64,000 bases of DNA from JAPLJC01 sp052326585 (lineage in GTDB: Bacteria > Desulfobacterota > Desulfobaccia > Desulfobaccales > 0-14-0-80-60-11): positions 174,307 through 238,306 of the forward strand of contig JBKQLU010000003.1 in the NCBI GenBank assembly GCA_052326585.1, in the 5' to 3' direction. Within the stretch, counting starts at the first letter, position 1. Each line of letters opens with the position of its first letter. Position numbers and translations under genes: made by a program. Positions 27,075 to 36,238 of the stretch are shown here, piece by piece. The notes beneath the pieces were generated by a model. It was not told the DNA's origin and searched no databases. It worked only from the letters and a program-made list of their open reading frames with translations.

Positions 27075-27170
27075 ATGGACCTGTTTTTCTGGTGGATCGC
27101 GTTGTTTCTCCTGGGGCTGGTGGCGCTGGGACTATGCTACCTGTTCCTGATCGGCTGCGAAAAAATCTAA
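27075..27170 (+). CDS. 31-aa single-span membrane peptide ahead of kdpF
   Basis: ATG 27075 encodes MDLFFWWIALFLLGLVALGL followed by CYLFLIGCEKI, one hydrophobic helix with a short C-terminal tail. Small ORFs of this shape often precede kdpF in other bacteria. GAGGAAGAAAAGGAGG-like purine-rich sequence precedes it (27049-27063). It may be a Kdp accessory peptide; function is unknown. Confidence 0.6.
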   Translation: MDLFFWWIALFLLGLVALGLCYLFLIGCEKI

Positions 27171-27185
27171 AACGAGGTGATATCC

Positions 27186-27266
27186 ATGTTCTATCTGACC
27201 GCGGCGGTAGCGGCATTCTTGTTCGTTTACCTGGTGGTGGCCCTGATCCGGCCAGAGTGGTTCTGA
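27186..27266 (+). CDS. kdpF: potassium pump small subunit KdpF
   Basis: 26 residues, MFYLTAAVAAFLFVYLVVAL then IRPEWF. The single helix ending in (L/I)xPEWF is the KdpF hallmark. It stabilises the KdpABC complex in the inner membrane. ATG 27186 follows GAGGTGATATCC. Located 15 bp after the small membrane peptide and 43 bp before kdpA. Confidence 0.9.
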   Translation: MFYLTAAVAAFLFVYLVVALIRPEWF

Positions 27267-27309
27267 GCCAGGGCAACGGCAATCCTGCAATATCCAAGGA
27301 GCTTAAGAT

Positions 27310-29139
27310 ATGTTTATCCAAACCTGGTTACTTCCTTTGGCGCTTCTGGCCACGGCGACCCTCGTCGCCTTCCCCCTGGGCCGTTACATGGCGTGGATCA
27401 TGGACGGAAAATACCGGCCCCTGCCGGTCTTCGGCTGGTTCGAAAAACGCCTGGACAGCGGCCCCCAGAACTGGAAGCAGTATACCGCCTCCCTGCTCAT
27501 TTTCAACGCCGTGCTGTTTGTCTTCGGCTATCTGGTGCTGACGCTCCAGCCCTGGATGCCGCTCAATCCGGACGGCAAGGGGACGATCTTCCCCAGCACC
27601 ATCTTTCAGGCCGTGACCTCGTTCATGACCAACACCGACCTCCAGCACTATGCCGGGGAGGTGGTGTTATCGAACTTTAGCCAGATCTTCTTCGCCATCG
27701 CCAACCTCTTCTTGTCGGCAGCCGTTGGCTTAAGCGGCCTTTGCGCGGTGATCCGCGCTTTGCGCAGCGATGCCACGGTAGGCAACTATTTCCTGGACAT
27801 GTGGCGGGTGTTGGTTTACATGTTCGTGCCCATCGCCTTTGTCGTAGCCCTCTTATTTCTGGTGCAAGGCAGTCCGATGACCTTAAAAAGCTCTTATCAG
27901 GTTTCGACCCTCGAACCTGCGGCCATGGGCACCACCGACAAGGGCGAGGCGAAGCCGCAGACCATCGTGGTGGGCCCGGTGGCGGCCTTTGAGTCCATGA
28001 AGATGCTCGGGACCAATGGGGGCGGCTTTTACGGGATGAACTCGGCGCACCCCTTTGAAAATCCCACCGGCTTGACAAACTTTTTCAACACCCTGGCCAT
28101 GATGGTCTTCCCGTTTGGCCTGGTGCTGATGTACGGCCATATGCTCGGCCGGATGCGCCATGCTTACGTCATCTTTTCAGTTATGCTGATTTTGATGGCC
28201 GGCACCGTCGTCTGGTCGGTCTGCTATGACACGCTGCAACCGAACCCGGGATTGACCGCCCATCCCCAGGCCCGAAACTTTGAAGTTCCCAGCGCCACCG
28301 CGCCGGCCGGGAAGCAGGCGGTATCCCTGCCGGCCGTTGCCGGCCTGCCGGTGGACCAGCACCTGGGCAATCTCGAAGGCAAAGAAATGCGCTTCGGGAC
28401 CTCGGCGGGGGCCACTTTTGACGCGATTACCACAGACGTGACCTGCGGCGCGGTGAACGCCGAAGAGGACAGTCTCAACCCGCTTGCCGCCCTGGCGCCC
28501 ATGTGGGGCATGTGGGTGAACTGTGTCTTCGGCGGCAAGGGCGTGGGCATGATCAACATGCTCTTATACATCATTATCGGGATTTTCGTGGCCGGCATGA
28601 TGGTGGGGCGCACCCCCGAGTATCTGGGCAAGAAGATCGGGGCCCGGGAAGTGAAGCTGGCGGTGGTCGCCCTACTGGTGCATCCGTTCATGATTCTCGT
28701 GCCCACCGGGATCTTCGCGGCGACGAGCTGGGGACTCCTGGCCGCCAGCAATCCCGGGGCGCATGGCTTTTCCCAGATGCTCTACCAGTTCTCCTCGGCC
28801 TCGGCCAATAACGGCTCGGCCTTCGATGGTCTGGGGGTAGTTTACGGTTTGGCCAACAATCCGACTCCGGCGCCCACCGCCATCCCCTGGAATATCGCCG
28901 CCGGCCTGGTGATGGTCTTCAGCCGCTATCTGCCGATTGTGGCGCCCATCGCCATGGCGGCGTACCTCGGAGAGAAGAAATCTAGCCCCTTTGGCCTGGG
29001 AACCCTGCGGGATGACAGCCTCACCTTCGGCATCCTCTTGTTCGGGACGATAGTTATCATCGGGGCCCTGCTCTTCCTGCCGGTGGCCGTCCTGGGTCCC
29101 ATGGCGGAGCACTTTGGTCCGATCCCCTTCGGGGGCTGA
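27310..29139 (+). CDS. kdpA: potassium-transporting ATPase, channel subunit KdpA
   Basis: 609 residues, multi-spanning, related to the KtrB/TrkH superfamily; it provides the K+ selectivity filter of the Kdp pump. Pore-loop signatures are visible (SFMTNTDLQHYAGE, MLGTNGGGFYGMNSAHPFENP, SSASANNGSAFDGL). Start ATG 27310 follows AAGGAGCTTAAGAT. There is an extra stretch around residues 310-370 (after CYDTLQPNP) that is a variable loop in this family. First large gene of kdpABC. Confidence 0.97.
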   Translation: MFIQTWLLPLALLATATLVAFPLGRYMAWIMDGKYRPLPVFGWFEKRLDSGPQNWKQYTASLLIFNAVLFVFGYLVLTLQPWMPLNPDGKGTIFPSTIFQAVTSFMTNTDLQHYAGEVVLSNFSQIFFAIANLFLSAAVGLSGLCAVIRALRSDATVGNYFLDMWRVLVYMFVPIAFVVALLFLVQGSPMTLKSSYQVSTLEPAAMGTTDKGEAKPQTIVVGPVAAFESMKMLGTNGGGFYGMNSAHPFENPTGLTNFFNTLAMMVFPFGLVLMYGHMLGRMRHAYVIFSVMLILMAGTVVWSVCYDTLQPNPGLTAHPQARNFEVPSATAPAGKQAVSLPAVAGLPVDQHLGNLEGKEMRFGTSAGATFDAITTDVTCGAVNAEEDSLNPLAALAPMWGMWVNCVFGGKGVGMINMLLYIIIGIFVAGMMVGRTPEYLGKKIGAREVKLAVVALLVHPFMILVPTGIFAATSWGLLAASNPGAHGFSQMLYQFSSASANNGSAFDGLGVVYGLANNPTPAPTAIPWNIAAGLVMVFSRYLPIVAPIAMAAYLGEKKSSPFGLGTLRDDSLTFGILLFGTIVIIGALLFLPVAVLGPMAEHFGPIPFGG

Positions 29140-29195
29140 ACCTCGAGCAACCATGAGGCTCACAAAGATGAGACCTCAAATGGAGAGATATCGCA

Positions 29196-31352
29196 ATGAA
29201 TATTCAGCCTGAGAATATATCACCTGCAGCTGATATTAATGCAACGCTGCCAGGATCGCAGCGCCGGGTCAAACCACAAGGACTGCTGGAGAAGGAGACC
29301 GCGCTGGCGGCCTTGAAGCAGGCCTTCGTCATGCTGCGGCCTGACATCCAATGGAACAATCCCGTGATGTTCGTGGTCGAAGTCGGCGCCTTCCTGACCC
29401 TGTTGTACCTGATCCAGATGGCGCTGGGCCAATCGGTGAGCGAAGTGCCCATCAGCTATTTCATCTGGGTGGATGCCTGGCTCTTCTTGACCGTGTTGTT
29501 CGCCAACTTCGCCACGGCCCTGGCCGAGGCCCGGGGCAAGGCCCAGGCCGACTCGCTGCGGCGGGCCCGCCACGACACCGTGGCCTATCGTCTCAATAAA
29601 GCCAAGGCCATTGAGGAGGTTTCGTCGGCGGTCCTAAAACAGGGTGATCTGGTGGTGGTGGAGGCGGGACAGACGATTCCCGGAGATGGGGAGATCATCG
29701 AAGGCATGGCTTCCGTGGACGAATCGGCCATCACGGGCGAGTCGGCGCCGGTGATTCGCGCCGCCGGGGGCGACCGCTCCGGGGTGACCGGGGGCACCGT
29801 GGTGCTCTCCGACCGGATTGTCGTGGAAATCACCCAGGGCGCCGGGGACTCGTTTCTGGACCGGATGATCGCCTTGGTGGAGGGCGCCATCCGGCAGCGG
29901 TCTCCCAACGAGATCGCCCTGACCCTGGTGCTGTCCGCCTTTACCCTGGTCTTCCTGATCGTGGTGATGCCCCTGTGGGCCATGTCCTGGAACGCCGAAC
30001 AATACATGATGGGCTATCTGAGCCTCAAAGTACCCTTGCGCAGTCTGGGCACCGATGTGCCGACCCTGATTGCGTTGCTGGTCTGCCTCATTCCCACCAC
30101 CATCGGCGCATTGCTGGCTGCCATCGGCATCGCCGGCATGGACCGCGCCCTCCAGGCCAATATTATCGCCAAGAGCGGCAAGGCGGTGGAGTTGGCCGGC
30201 GACATCGACGTGGTCATGCTGGATAAGACCGGCACCATTACCGTGGGAAACCGGCATGCCACCAAGTTCATTCCCGTCGGCGACTATGCGGCTGCTGACG
30301 TGGGGCGGTTGGCCGCCCTGGCATCCGAGGCGGATCCGACCCCCGAAGGCAAGAGCATCGTGGAGTTATTCGTAGAGGGAACCAAGACCCCAATCATAGT
30401 GCCGCCGGAGGCAAAGTTTGTCCCGTTTAGCGCCCAAACGCGCATGAGCGGCGTCGATCTTCCCGACGGCAAGCGCATCCGCAAAGGAGCCCCGGACGCC
30501 ATTATCGAATTTGTCCAGGCCAACCAGGGCAGTATCCCGGATGAGCTTAGCGGCTACGTGGATGAGGTCGCCTCCAAGGGCGCAACCCCTCTGGTGGTCT
30601 GCGAAGACGCCCGGATCGTGGGCGTGGTGGTACTGGAGGATATTTTGAAGCCTCACATGGCTCAGCGGTTTGACCGGCTGAGAAAGATGGGGCTGCGGAC
30701 TGTGATGATCACTGGCGATAACCCCTTGACGGCCAAGACCATTGCCGCAAAGGCGGGGGTCGATGATTTTCTCGCCCAGGCCACCCCGGAGACCAAGCTG
30801 GCCTACATTAAGAAGGCGCAGGCCGAAGGGAAATTGGTGGCCATGATGGGGGATGGCACCAATGACGCCCCGGCCCTGGCCCAGGCCGACGTGGGCCTGG
30901 CCATGAACGCCGGCACCCAGGCGGCCAAGGAAGCGGCCAACATGGTGGATCTGGACAGCGACCCCACCAAGCTGATCGAAGTGGTGGAAATCGGCAAGCA
31001 GCTCCTGATAACCCGGGGGTCATTGACCACCTTCTCCATCGCCAACGACGTGGCGAAATACTTCGCCATTATCCCGGCGCTGTTTGCGGGCACTTTACCG
31101 TGGCTGAAGGTGATCGACGTTATGCACCTGCATTCGCCGGTTTCGGCCATCCTGTCGGCGGTGATCTTCAATGCCATTATCATTCCGTGCCTCATCCCGG
31201 TGGCCCTTAAAGGAGTCCGCTACCGGGCCTTGGGCGCCGATGCCTTGCTGCGCCGCAACCTGCTGATTTGGGGATTGGGGGGCGTGGTCCTGCCCTTCAT
31301 CGGTATCAAGCTGATCGACGTGATCATGGTGAATTTGCATATGGTTAGCTGA
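29196..31352 (+). CDS. kdpB: potassium-transporting P-type ATPase subunit KdpB
   Basis: 718 residues. The phosphorylated Asp is D343 in MLDKTGTITVGN; the actuator loop is TGESAPV, the nucleotide-binding KGAPDA is present, and the hinge is MMGDGTNDAPALAQADVG. It hydrolyses ATP to drive K+ uptake through KdpA. The N-terminal ~30 residues are hydrophilic. 56 bp after kdpA, with GGAGAG before the ATG. Confidence 0.98.
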   Translation: MNIQPENISPAADINATLPGSQRRVKPQGLLEKETALAALKQAFVMLRPDIQWNNPVMFVVEVGAFLTLLYLIQMALGQSVSEVPISYFIWVDAWLFLTVLFANFATALAEARGKAQADSLRRARHDTVAYRLNKAKAIEEVSSAVLKQGDLVVVEAGQTIPGDGEIIEGMASVDESAITGESAPVIRAAGGDRSGVTGGTVVLSDRIVVEITQGAGDSFLDRMIALVEGAIRQRSPNEIALTLVLSAFTLVFLIVVMPLWAMSWNAEQYMMGYLSLKVPLRSLGTDVPTLIALLVCLIPTTIGALLAAIGIAGMDRALQANIIAKSGKAVELAGDIDVVMLDKTGTITVGNRHATKFIPVGDYAAADVGRLAALASEADPTPEGKSIVELFVEGTKTPIIVPPEAKFVPFSAQTRMSGVDLPDGKRIRKGAPDAIIEFVQANQGSIPDELSGYVDEVASKGATPLVVCEDARIVGVVVLEDILKPHMAQRFDRLRKMGLRTVMITGDNPLTAKTIAAKAGVDDFLAQATPETKLAYIKKAQAEGKLVAMMGDGTNDAPALAQADVGLAMNAGTQAAKEAANMVDLDSDPTKLIEVVEIGKQLLITRGSLTTFSIANDVAKYFAIIPALFAGTLPWLKVIDVMHLHSPVSAILSAVIFNAIIIPCLIPVALKGVRYRALGADALLRRNLLIWGLGGVVLPFIGIKLIDVIMVNLHMVS

Positions 31353-31380
31353 CGTTGCAGCTAACCGGGGAGGCATAGAC

Positions 31381-32400
31381 ATGCGGCAATACTTTTCCAA
31401 GAGCATCTTGTTGTTGTTCGTCTCGGTGCTTATAGTCTGCGTCGTTTACCCGTTGGCCCTATTGGTGGTGGGACAGGTCTTCTTTCCCTTCCAGGCCAAC
31501 GGCAGTATAATTGCAGGTCCCGACGGCAAACCGGTAGGCTCCAGGCTCATCGGCCAGCCGTTTACCAAGGACGAATACTTTCAGCCCCGCCCTTCGGCTT
31601 GTTCCTACGACGCCTCGGCCTCGTCTTCGTCAGCCCTGGCAGCCTCCAACTATGCGCTGCGTGACCGGGTGGCCCGCACCCTGGGTCCCCTGGTGAACTA
31701 TCGCGGCGGCCCCAATGACGGCAAGCCGGTGGCGGGAGATGTGGAAAAATGGTTCCAGCAGGATAAGTACTCGGACAAACCGCACCTGGTGGACCAATGG
31801 GCGGACCAGCACAACTCGCTGGCCCAGGCCTGGGTCAAGGCGGACCCGATGAACTCCGCCTACGTGGATAATTGGGCCAAGGCGCATCCCGAGGTGGTGG
31901 CCCAGTTTGTCAAGGACAACCCCGACACCCCGAAGCCCCAGGCAGCAGACCTGGCCATGGTGTTCTTCAAGAACTTCTCCGAGACCTACCCTGGAAAATT
32001 CCCCTCCAGCGTCACCCACAAGGGGGCCGACGGCAAGGAGGAAAAGGTGATGGAACCGGTCAATGAAGGTTCCGACATTCAGTCGATCTTCTTCTTGATG
32101 TGGCGGGAGGATCACCCGGACGTCGACTTGCAGGACGTCCCCGGCGACCTGGTCACCGCATCCGCGTCTGGGCTCGATCCGCATATCACGCTGCAAAACG
32201 CCGAGTTTCAGCTCGAGCGGGTGGCCCCCAAATGGGCCGCCGACCTGAAACGCCAGCCGGCGGAAGTGCGGCAGGAGATCGAAGAGATCTTGCAGAAAAA
32301 TGCCGCGGCGCCTTGGGAAGGGCTGGCGGGCGAGAAGTTTGTCAACGTGCTGGAAGTAAATCTCGAACTGCATAAGAAATATGGCGCCCCCCCGTCCTGA
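31381..32400 (+). CDS. kdpC: potassium-transporting ATPase subunit KdpC, enlarged
   Basis: The N-terminal anchor (SILLLFVSVLIVCVVYPLALL), GSRLIGQPFTKDEYFQPRPSA, the Ser-rich SSALAASNY stretch and the C-terminal ASGLDPHITLQNAEFQLERVA define KdpC. KdpC is usually about 190 residues, but here it has 339. Roughly 145 extra residues (about 105-250) separate the two conserved blocks. They are hydrophilic with Trp/Asp/His-containing repeats (VEKWFQQDKYS, VDQWADQHNS, VDNWAKAHPE), so the insert probably forms an extra periplasmic domain. No kdpD or kdpE follows. Confidence 0.93.
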   Translation: MRQYFSKSILLLFVSVLIVCVVYPLALLVVGQVFFPFQANGSIIAGPDGKPVGSRLIGQPFTKDEYFQPRPSACSYDASASSSSALAASNYALRDRVARTLGPLVNYRGGPNDGKPVAGDVEKWFQQDKYSDKPHLVDQWADQHNSLAQAWVKADPMNSAYVDNWAKAHPEVVAQFVKDNPDTPKPQAADLAMVFFKNFSETYPGKFPSSVTHKGADGKEEKVMEPVNEGSDIQSIFFLMWREDHPDVDLQDVPGDLVTASASGLDPHITLQNAEFQLERVAPKWAADLKRQPAEVRQEIEEILQKNAAAPWEGLAGEKFVNVLEVNLELHKKYGAPPS

Positions 32401-32494
32401 ACCCGGGATGGGGAGGGTTGGCCCAGGGTCGAGTGCCTTGGCCTGAACCTGGATTAGCTTACCAACCAATTCCCTGGGAGTTGACCGCCTTTAG

Positions 32495-32531
32495 CTTCCT
32501 GCGCCGGAGTCGGGCGCCCCGGCGCAGGAAG
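32495..32531. terminator. hairpin after kdpC
   Basis: CTTCCTGCGCCGG and CCGGCGCAGGAAG form a perfect 13-bp stem with an 11-base loop, 95 bp after the kdpC stop. No T-run follows on either strand, so termination is possible but unproven. Confidence 0.5.
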
Positions 32532-32699
32532 ACTGGAGGGGTGGGAAAGGCTATCGAAAAACGATGGGAGCCAGCATCAATCATGCGTAGGTAATTTTAC
32601 CTGGTACTCATGCAGGCTCTTTATCAAGAATGCCAATTGTCCGGGGCTGGCGATCCAGCTAGCCCCTTCCGGATGGTCCAATTACGAAAGAGGTTCTGG

Positions 32700-33518
32700 A
32701 TGGTAGTAAAGCGAATAATTGTGAGCATGGTAATCGCTCTGGCACTAACTTTTTCTCCCAGCCTGGCATTTTCACTAACCACGAAAAACGTCAAGAAGAC
32801 CCCCACCTCTTCCAGTACCCGGAGAGAGGATGGGAGAAAGAGCGAATCCGCCAAAAAGTCTAATTACAGCAGTAGGCATTCCCGGCGGGATGGCGGCGAG
32901 GTCGTGGAGTCTTCCATGGTCCCGCGATCTTACGATTCTCCACCGTTGATGAAGGTCACCCCCCAGAGGGATGGCGGTTTTCTCCTGGAACCTTTAGAGC
33001 CCAAGAAAAACGGGTCTGCTTTGAGCAAGCCTTCCTCCAATGCGGAAGTGGACCGGGACCAAAGCTCCCTCCCGAAGGGGGAGCACCAATACAACCTGTT
33101 TGAGCCTTGGGATTTCTCGGATCTGATTCTGGCCCAGGCCAGGTACTATCGGGACACCCCCTACGCCCGCGGCGGTTCTTTACAGACCGGCAATGCCACT
33201 GATTGCTCCGGGTTTGTCCAATACATTTACAAAGGTTTTAAGATCAATCTCCCCAGGTCCAGCGCCGAGCAGGCCGAAGTGGGCAAGGTCGTGACCCGCA
33301 ATAATATGGATTTCTCCAAGTTGCTTCCCGGGGATCTGCTTTTCTTCCGGAGGGGCGGCCGGGTGGGACACGCCGGCATCTACCTGGGGGAAGGGAGGAT
33401 GATCCACGCCTCCAACCCTCGCAACGGCGTGACTGTTACGGATTTGCGGCAGCCGTACTATCAAGGTACCTTCGTCGTGGCCAAACGCGTCTTCGAAGTG
33501 GAGTACCCTAAATATTAA
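32700..33518 (+). CDS. secreted NlpC/P60 peptidoglycan hydrolase
   Basis: ATG 32700 (MVVKRIIVSMVIALALTF) has AAAGAGG seven bases upstream and starts a clean signal peptide; the open frame to 32610 is not used. After a ~120-residue Ser/Lys/Pro-rich linker comes the NlpC/P60 domain, with catalytic Cys in NATDCSGFVQYIY, His in GHAGIYLGEGRMIHAS and the Asn-containing SNPRNGV segment. It would cleave D-Glu-diaminopimelate bonds in peptidoglycan. It stands alone between kdp and an outer-membrane protein gene. Confidence 0.9.
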   Translation: MVVKRIIVSMVIALALTFSPSLAFSLTTKNVKKTPTSSSTRREDGRKSESAKKSNYSSRHSRRDGGEVVESSMVPRSYDSPPLMKVTPQRDGGFLLEPLEPKKNGSALSKPSSNAEVDRDQSSLPKGEHQYNLFEPWDFSDLILAQARYYRDTPYARGGSLQTGNATDCSGFVQYIYKGFKINLPRSSAEQAEVGKVVTRNNMDFSKLLPGDLLFFRRGGRVGHAGIYLGEGRMIHASNPRNGVTVTDLRQPYYQGTFVVAKRVFEVEYPKY

Positions 33519-33684
33519 CCGAGATTATGCCGCACAGATTTAAGCTGAAAAATGGCATGAAAAATCTGGTGGAGTCCAGGGTTTTGAACCCTGATCTCAC
33601 ATGTTTTGATATCGGATGGATGGAAGTATCAACAAATTAACATTGGCAGGAAAAAGTTGAGTCCAAAAAAAAGGGGGAATTGCT

Positions 33685-34707
33685 ATGATTACCCATCACT
33701 TTATGGTTAAGGGAATCAATCTGAGAATGTTTGCGGCCTGGATCTTTCTGGGTTGCCTGCTGGCAGTGCTCACCCTGGCTCCGGCGGCGCCGGCCCTGGC
33801 GCAAACCGCCGCCGGCCCGGAGGCCGCAGCGGCCAGCCCCGCCGCACCCGAAGAGAAAAAAGAGACGGCGCCCTCCACCGCCGGCCCCATGATGACTGAC
33901 ACCACCATCCCCATCGATACCGGCCATGTCAGCGTCTCGGTGCTCTCGGCCTTGTCCTTCTACCCGGGGTTCTTCAACTCCAACTGGCGGACGACGAACA
34001 TCGGGGGCAATTTTTACACCTACTATATGCCGGTGAAGGTCACCTACGGCCCCTTTAAGAATACGGAAGTCTATCTGATTGCTCCCTTTATCGACTACTG
34101 GGGCAATGATGTGACCGTTCCCGGGCCCAACGGCAACCGCTCCGCCAATTACGCCGGCATCGGCGACCTGACCCTGATGGGCAAATACAACCTGTTGCCG
34201 GAAGGCGACATCATGCCGGCGGTGAGCGCCGTGGCGGGTTTTGGCACCATTCCCACCGGGCATGCCTCCCACCTCAACCCCAACCTCCTGGGAGTGGATG
34301 CCATCGGCTCCGGGGCGCTGACCTTCACCACCGGCGTCAACCTGTTTAAATGGGTGAAGCCCTTTCTGCTCTATAGCAACATCTGGATCAACAGCCCGGT
34401 TAACATTTATCAGAACAGTGCTGAGAACGTCGTTTCCCGGGAATATATCACCTTCAACCTGGCGGCCGAATATCCCTTGACCCCGAAATTTGTGGCCCTG
34501 CTGGAATTCTACAGCAACTGGACCTGGGAAAACATATATACCCCACAGGGGTATCAGACCCCCGAAACCTATTTGGGGATTATGCCGGGGCTCGAATTCC
34601 TGGCCACCGAGAAATTGTCCTTCGAAGCCGGCTCCTCCATCGATCTGGCCGGCAAAAACGGGGTCAGAAAATATACCCCGATGATCAGCGCCAGTTATGC
34701 CTTTTAG
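33685..34707 (+). CDS. outer-membrane beta-barrel protein, MetA/phenol-transport-like family
   Basis: 340 residues with a signal peptide (about 15-40, ending APALAQ), an Ala/Pro/Glu-rich spacer, then alternating amphipathic strands, with a terminal aromatic residue (ISASYAF) as in outer-membrane barrels. The pattern (GIGDLTLMGKYNLL..., PTGHASHLNPNLLG..., TTGVNLFKWVKPFLLYSN) matches the 'MetA-pathway of phenol degradation' transporter family, whose substrates are mostly unknown. Start ATG 33685 follows AAAAAGGGGGAATTGCT; an internal ATG at 33727 is possible. Confidence 0.8.
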   Translation: MITHHFMVKGINLRMFAAWIFLGCLLAVLTLAPAAPALAQTAAGPEAAAASPAAPEEKKETAPSTAGPMMTDTTIPIDTGHVSVSVLSALSFYPGFFNSNWRTTNIGGNFYTYYMPVKVTYGPFKNTEVYLIAPFIDYWGNDVTVPGPNGNRSANYAGIGDLTLMGKYNLLPEGDIMPAVSAVAGFGTIPTGHASHLNPNLLGVDAIGSGALTFTTGVNLFKWVKPFLLYSNIWINSPVNIYQNSAENVVSREYITFNLAAEYPLTPKFVALLEFYSNWTWENIYTPQGYQTPETYLGIMPGLEFLATEKLSFEAGSSIDLAGKNGVRKYTPMISASYAF

Positions 34708-34951
34708 GAGTTGGTTAGAATAAGAGGCAGGGGGCAGGCAAGCGGGCGGCAGCAGGCTCCATGGCCTGCCTCCTCTTTAGGCCGATGGTCTAAGAAGTTC
34801 TCACCGGTCAATATCGAAAAATTGATCTCAACCAAAACCTTTCAAAAATCTCACCAAAACCAAGATTACCAGCAATATTAAGTAGCCCCTCAAGAAATAT
34901 AGGGCCACCTTGGTCATGCGCGTCATTTGTACCCGAGGCATTTTCCCCTCC

Positions 34952-36238
34952 TCAAGCTACGCGGATTATCAAATCTTTCATGATATCCTGATAATGGATG
35001 ACTCCCAGGATATGATCGGCAATATCGACTACCGGGAGCATCCGAAAGTGGTATTTGGCAAAGATCTTGGCCACGTCTTCCCGCAAGTCACCCTCTTCGG
35101 CGGCGACCACCGGTGAGGCCATGACCTCCCCTAAACAGAGGCTATCACCGGCAACGACCAATTCCCGCAAGTCCACCACCCCCAAAAGGGTCTTATCCGG
35201 GTCTACCACAAAGATGTAAGATATCTGGTGGGGCTCGCTTCCTGAGCCTCTAACCTCCGCCAGCACCTCTCCCACCTTGGCCTCCGGGGGTTTGGCCCAA
35301 AAATCAGGAGACATGAGACTCTTGGCTCTGGTCTCTTGTTCCGAGAGAATGGCTTGCACCCGGTTGGCCGTTTCCGGTTCGAGCACCTTTACCAGGTCCT
35401 GCACATCGTCGTGAGGCAGGATGGAGAAAATATTCGCCAACTGCGGCACCGTCATTTCCGAGAAGATCGATTTGGCATGCGCCTGGCGCAGACTGGCGAT
35501 AATTTGCCGCTGGGCCCTGGGTTCCGCCTCCAGTAAGGTCTCCGCAGCCTTCTCCGAGTCGAGAGTCGAGAAGACCGCGTTCTGCTCCGGACGGGAGAGT
35601 TCCTCCAAGACGTCCGCCAGGTCTTCGCTGGGTAATTCAGTGAACTGCTGGCGGGTGATCGACAGCGCCACTCTGTCGGTGCTCACCGCATCTTCCAGGG
35701 ACAAGGGTTGTACATACTTCCAGGGAATTAAGCGGCTCTTGGCAAGGCGCAACCGTCCCAATCCCCAGCGGCGCAAAAACCCGTTAAAAGAGACGTCGAC
35801 ATCCAGCAGGAGAAGTTTGCCCCGGGCTGCCACCAGGGAAACGTCATTAACCACTTCAATGCGCCGGCCATCCAGGTCCACGATGGTGCGTCCCATCAGA
35901 TGCTTGTCTATCAGGATCCAGCCTGGTTGGTCCGCAAAAGGCGGGTACTTGCCGCCTTCCGGCGGCTTCACGAAGATGGCGTCGTCATCGATCTTGATCA
36001 CTTTCTCCCAGGGAATAAATTCCGTCGGCGTATTCCAGCCGTGCTCCAAATAAAGCCCGGCGGCCTCGGGGTAAGGCTCGGCCAAGGCAAAAACCAGATC
36101 GGTTAGCTTCCCCAAGCGTTTATCAAGGTTCTGGGCGTAAACCCGCCGTTTGGCCAGTTCCGAAAAAAAGAAGGTTCGAAAGGGGCCGTTCCCCGCATAC
36201 GGCTCCGGACTGGAAACCTGCTTTTCGGCGCTTATCAT
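34952..36238 (-). CDS. PRC-barrel / MgtE-N / CBS protein paired with an Nramp-like transporter
   Basis: ATG 36238 overlaps the transporter stop by four bases (ATGA), which fixes the start (MISAEKQVSS); 428 residues, no membrane span. N-terminal PRC-barrel-like repeats lie at about 60-190 (WILIDKHLMGRTIVDLDGRR). An MgtE N-domain follows at about 205-300 (LPSEDLADVLEELSRPEQ, LPHDDVQDLVKVLEPE). A CBS pair is C-terminal (about 305-428; MSPDFWAKPP..., VMASPVVAAEEGDL). In MgtE these two domains are the cytoplasmic Mg2+ sensor that closes the channel. Here they are detached from an MgtE pore and coupled to a different transporter. Confidence 0.88.
   Translation of the reverse strand: MISAEKQVSSPEPYAGNGPFRTFFFSELAKRRVYAQNLDKRLGKLTDLVFALAEPYPEAAGLYLEHGWNTPTEFIPWEKVIKIDDDAIFVKPPEGGKYPPFADQPGWILIDKHLMGRTIVDLDGRRIEVVNDVSLVAARGKLLLLDVDVSFNGFLRRWGLGRLRLAKSRLIPWKYVQPLSLEDAVSTDRVALSITRQQFTELPSEDLADVLEELSRPEQNAVFSTLDSEKAAETLLEAEPRAQRQIIASLRQAHAKSIFSEMTVPQLANIFSILPHDDVQDLVKVLEPETANRVQAILSEQETRAKSLMSPDFWAKPPEAKVGEVLAEVRGSGSEPHQISYIFVVDPDKTLLGVVDLRELVVAGDSLCLGEVMASPVVAAEEGDLREDVAKIFAKYHFRMLPVVDIADHILGVIHYQDIMKDLIIRVA

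Noticed and set aside
33566..33600. Minus-strand sequence CAGGGTTCAAAACCCTG followed by GACTCCACCA, like the T-arm and CCA end of a tRNA
   Set aside because: The T-loop is not quite canonical, the acceptor is one base short and no D-arm or anticodon arm can be found upstream. At most it is a tRNA remnant or attachment-site fragment.
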